NCBI GenBank assembly: GCA_020846195.1
Contig: JADLEJ010000048.1
Location: forward strand, 1-58,365
Origin: Nitrospira sp.
Lineage (GTDB): Bacteria > Nitrospirota > Nitrospiria > Nitrospirales > Nitrospiraceae
DNA length: 58,365 nt
Reading direction: 5' to 3'
In this document: in pieces, positions 55,498 to 58,365 of the stretch
Numbering within the stretch: the first letter of the stretch is position 1
How the letters are laid out: every line of letters begins with the position of its first letter
The notes under the pieces: generated by a model
Database searches by the model: none
What the model was told of the DNA's origin: nothing
What the model saw: only the letters and a program-made list of their open reading frames with translations
Program-made: the position numbers and the translations under genes

Positions 55498-58311
55498 ATG
55501 TTCGATCTATCTCAATTTCGCCTCCAAGACATGACCGCTTGCAGTGCAGCCTTGCGGCAACTCGGCACCGGCGCGTCCTCTATCGAAGCCGTCGCAGACC
55601 GGATCACACGGTATCTGTATACCAACCTCACGACCGGACCGGAAGAAACCCCGGCCTGCGCCCTCGTGCGGCTCTTCAAAACGCAACCTTACAATCGGCT
55701 TGGCCCGGATCTGCAAGCTCTGGTCGATGCACGGCTGGAAGGCACGCCCGACAACCCCAACATGAAATGCCTGACCTTGCTCGGCAGTACCGGCGCGGTC
55801 CCAGGCTGGAACAACCCGGCTCAGTCCAGCCGCTTCCGAGTCATTCCGCTGGCCGACCCCAACGCCCTGGCGAAGCTGCCGATGTTTTCTCAGCTCTTCG
55901 CGCAATTTCATATCGATCTGCCGTTCCTCGACAATATCGGGTCTTCTCTGCTGACCGACCAATATGCCACAACCTTCAACGCATTCCATGTTCCCGATGC
56001 CTTGGGCAGCCCCTATGTGCCGGGGCAGAAGGACTTCGTCGTTCCCTTCGGAGTGCGGTCCGTCTTCGGATGCGGCGGCCTCTTGCCGACCGGCGAGCTC
56101 GTCGCCATCATCCTCTTTGCCAAAGTCACCGTTACGAAGGACACCGCCGATCTCTCCAAAACATTTGCGCTCTCTGCCAACCTGGCACTGGCACCGTTCG
56201 AGCATGACCAGCTGATTCTTCCGACTCCCACCGGCCCAGGAACGCCTCGCGCAAAAGAAACAGACTCTCCCACCGCCTTGCAGGACCGAGGGTCCACTCT
56301 CGACGCAATTCTGGCCGTGCAGGAACAAGCGGTCGAAGTCCAATCCCATCGTCTCGAAGCCAGTTTGGCGGACGCCATCAGGCGCAGCCAGGAGATGCAG
56401 GAGCAAAGCGCGCGTTTCGAAGCACTTTCAGCGACGTCGCCAGTCGGCATCTTTGAAACCGATGCGGAGGGCAACTGCCTTTACACTAATGGCACATGGC
56501 AAGCGATCGCCGGGCAGGGTCTCGAAAAAAGCCTGGGCCACGGCTGGACTGACGCCATTCTTGAAGAGGATCGCCAGAAGGTCTTCACCGCCTGGAAGCA
56601 CACCACGGCAGCGGGCAAAGACTTTTCTCTTGAGTTCAGGATGCAGCGGCCGGACGGAACCATCCGTTGGGTCCACTCCCGCTCACGCCCCTTGCGCAAC
56701 GACAACCAGCATATCGTCGGGCATGTCGGAACGACGGAGGACATCACCGATCGAATCGCCGCCACGGCGGCGCTGAAGGAAATCCAGCAACGGTTTGAGC
56801 TGGCGGTGCAAGGTTCACAAGCAGGCATCTGGGACTGGAATCTGCGCACGAATGAAGTCTACTTTTCGCCCATCTGGAAACAACAGCTCGGCTATGAAGA
56901 ACATGAACTGCAAGGCCGGATCGAGGAATGGCAAGACCGCCTCCATCCCGAAGATCGCACGCATGTCCTGGCGGTCATCGACGCCTACCTCTCCGGGCAA
57001 ACCAGCGTCTATGAAATCGAACACCGGCTCCGCCACAAGGACGGCACCTACCGGTGGATCCTGGCCCGCGGAGTCTCGATTCTCGATGAACAGGGCAAAC
57101 CCGTGCGCATGGCGGGATCGCACATCGATCTCACCGGACAGAAGCAGGAACAAGAGGCCCACGAACATCTCATTCAAGGTATTACCTCTGCCGTCGGCGA
57201 CAGTTTCTTCCACTCTCTGGTGACCCATCTGGCCGCCGCCCTGCAGGCGGAATACGTCGTCATCGGCCAATTCGCAAACGAGCAGGCCGACCGCATCCGC
57301 ACGCTGGCCGTGGCCGCTGAGGGCAAACGGGGGGACAATTTCGACTACGATTTGGCCGGCACGCCCTGCAGCCAGGTCATGCTGAAGGAAACCTACTGCG
57401 CCTATACCAGCGAGGTCGCCCATCTGTTCCCCCAGGACCTCATGTTGGAGGATCTGAAGATCCAAGCCTATACCGGCATTCCGCTGATCGACTCGAATCG
57501 CCGCACTCGCGGCATCCTGCTGGCTCTGTTTCGCCGGCCGATTACGGACATCGGTCCGGCCGCGGCGCTGCTGCGAGTCTTCGCCGCCCGCGCATCGGCC
57601 GAACTCGAGCGCAAGCAGACCGAGGAGACCATTGCCCGTTCGCAAGCCCTCACCGCGGCAATCGCCAATGCCCAGGCACACCTCATCTCAAGCCACTCCG
57701 CCCACGATGTGTTTGCCGGGCTCCTGAGCAGCTGTCTCAGCCTCACGCAATCGCAATGTGGATTCATCGGCGAGATCCAGCACGCTCCCGACGGCACCCC
57801 TCATCTCCAGCCCCATGCCGCCACCGAGATTGCCTGGAACGATCATGCTCAGGCTTTTTACGAAGCACCGCCATCGACTGACGCCTGCGTCGAGATCAAC
57901 CGCCTCTGCAGCCAAGTCCTAGAAACTCGCCAGCCGGTCATCGCCAACACCCTTTCAACAAAAAAGCCAGGGCAAGGAGGACAGCCCCCCCGCAAACCCT
58001 CCACACAGGCCTTCCTCGGGCTGCCGATTCGCCGCGGCGACCGGCTCATCGGCATGATCGGAATCGCGAACCGTCCCGATGGCTACTCGGACAGTATCGT
58101 GGCATTTCTCACTCCCTTCCTCACCGGATGCGCCAGCATCATCGAGCACCTGCGCGCCGCACGCCAACTCTGCAAAACACAAGAATTGCAAGAAGCCATT
58201 CTCACCAATGCCGGCTATGCCGTCATCGCGACCGATCCTGTCCGACCAACCAATTCTTATTACATTTCGGAAGTAAAAATTATGACAAAGACCAATGGAA
58301 TCTCAACGTAA
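55498..58311 (+). CDS. PAS/GAF sensor protein truncated before any kinase domain
   Basis: 937 residues. An N-terminal about 250-residue domain of unknown type is followed by a coiled coil (about 265-310), two PAS domains (about 310-425 and 425-555; RFEALSATSPVGIFETDAEG, RFELAVQGSQAGIWDWN), and two GAF domains (about 560-700 and 710-880). The final piece LQEAILTNAGYAVIATDP is the usual beginning of another PAS domain, but the frame then changes character (VRPTNSYYISEVKIM...) and stops with no kinase module. The local DNA at about 58244-58300 becomes AT-rich. It may be a natural truncation, a frameshift, or the edge of an insertion. GAGGAA precedes the ATG. Confidence 0.85.
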   Translation: MFDLSQFRLQDMTACSAALRQLGTGASSIEAVADRITRYLYTNLTTGPEETPACALVRLFKTQPYNRLGPDLQALVDARLEGTPDNPNMKCLTLLGSTGAVPGWNNPAQSSRFRVIPLADPNALAKLPMFSQLFAQFHIDLPFLDNIGSSLLTDQYATTFNAFHVPDALGSPYVPGQKDFVVPFGVRSVFGCGGLLPTGELVAIILFAKVTVTKDTADLSKTFALSANLALAPFEHDQLILPTPTGPGTPRAKETDSPTALQDRGSTLDAILAVQEQAVEVQSHRLEASLADAIRRSQEMQEQSARFEALSATSPVGIFETDAEGNCLYTNGTWQAIAGQGLEKSLGHGWTDAILEEDRQKVFTAWKHTTAAGKDFSLEFRMQRPDGTIRWVHSRSRPLRNDNQHIVGHVGTTEDITDRIAATAALKEIQQRFELAVQGSQAGIWDWNLRTNEVYFSPIWKQQLGYEEHELQGRIEEWQDRLHPEDRTHVLAVIDAYLSGQTSVYEIEHRLRHKDGTYRWILARGVSILDEQGKPVRMAGSHIDLTGQKQEQEAHEHLIQGITSAVGDSFFHSLVTHLAAALQAEYVVIGQFANEQADRIRTLAVAAEGKRGDNFDYDLAGTPCSQVMLKETYCAYTSEVAHLFPQDLMLEDLKIQAYTGIPLIDSNRRTRGILLALFRRPITDIGPAAALLRVFAARASAELERKQTEETIARSQALTAAIANAQAHLISSHSAHDVFAGLLSSCLSLTQSQCGFIGEIQHAPDGTPHLQPHAATEIAWNDHAQAFYEAPPSTDACVEINRLCSQVLETRQPVIANTLSTKKPGQGGQPPRKPSTQAFLGLPIRRGDRLIGMIGIANRPDGYSDSIVAFLTPFLTGCASIIEHLRAARQLCKTQELQEAILTNAGYAVIATDPVRPTNSYYISEVKIMTKTNGIST

Positions 58312-58365
58312 GCCGTCCCTTCTATAGGCAGCCTCTAGATTCCTGGATTGAGTTCTTGGTGCCTA

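Overview
The window reads like a chromosomal segment of a Nitrospira-type bacterium. Base composition is GC-rich, with dense operons, and it carries a complete 13-subunit complex I operon with fused nuoCD, a LuxR/NarL-rich regulatory complement and very large PAS/GAF sensor kinases. The genus is inferred from this overall character. No nxr, amo or rRNA gene is present to prove it.

Region 1 (about 1-15.9 kb, all on the minus strand) is a compact envelope island. It holds two TonB-dependent receptors, one TonB, two TlpA-type thioredoxins, a five-Asp-box BNR protein, a beta-propeller lipoprotein, a predicted outer-membrane protein and a periplasmic HMA-like protein whose CxxC is CEYH. It also holds two tiny excisionase/BldC-type HTH proteins and six paralogous small membrane proteins. 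Those six share a His-rich stretch, a C-x3-C motif (mostly CAWxC) and an R-[AG]-P-P tail. Three nearly identical promoter/operator modules (around 2.77, 4.99 and 10.92 kb) precede genes of this island, so it looks like a dedicated regulon for envelope metal (perhaps copper) uptake and redox handling. This is my main candidate for an undescribed system.

Region 2 (16-35 kb, plus strand) is core metabolism. It contains secA, then a MidA/NDUFAF7-type methyltransferase that leads directly into nuoA-B-CD-E-F-G-H-I-J-K-L-M-N. The arginine equivalent to the one methylated in human NDUFS2 is conserved in NuoCD (Arg239).

Region 3 (35-43.2 kb) is mixed housekeeping. It has a YihY/BrkB membrane protein, a multi-TM protein resembling an ECF S-component, a site-2 protease with CBS domains (minus strand), a polysaccharide-deacetylase-like protein, a GNAT, a glyoxalase-like protein, a DapF with both catalytic cysteines changed to serine, and UvrC.

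Region 4 (43.3-49.2 kb) is a small putative biosynthetic cluster: a nitroreductase-like protein, a FabF-like ketosynthase with a Cys-Cys-His active site, and a cytochrome P450. Two LuxR-type regulators with closely similar HTH domains flank it, and a strong hairpin sits in its leader. Region 5 (49.4-58.3 kb) holds two NarL-type kinase/regulator pairs and a PAS/GAF sensor that stops inside a new PAS domain without a kinase domain.
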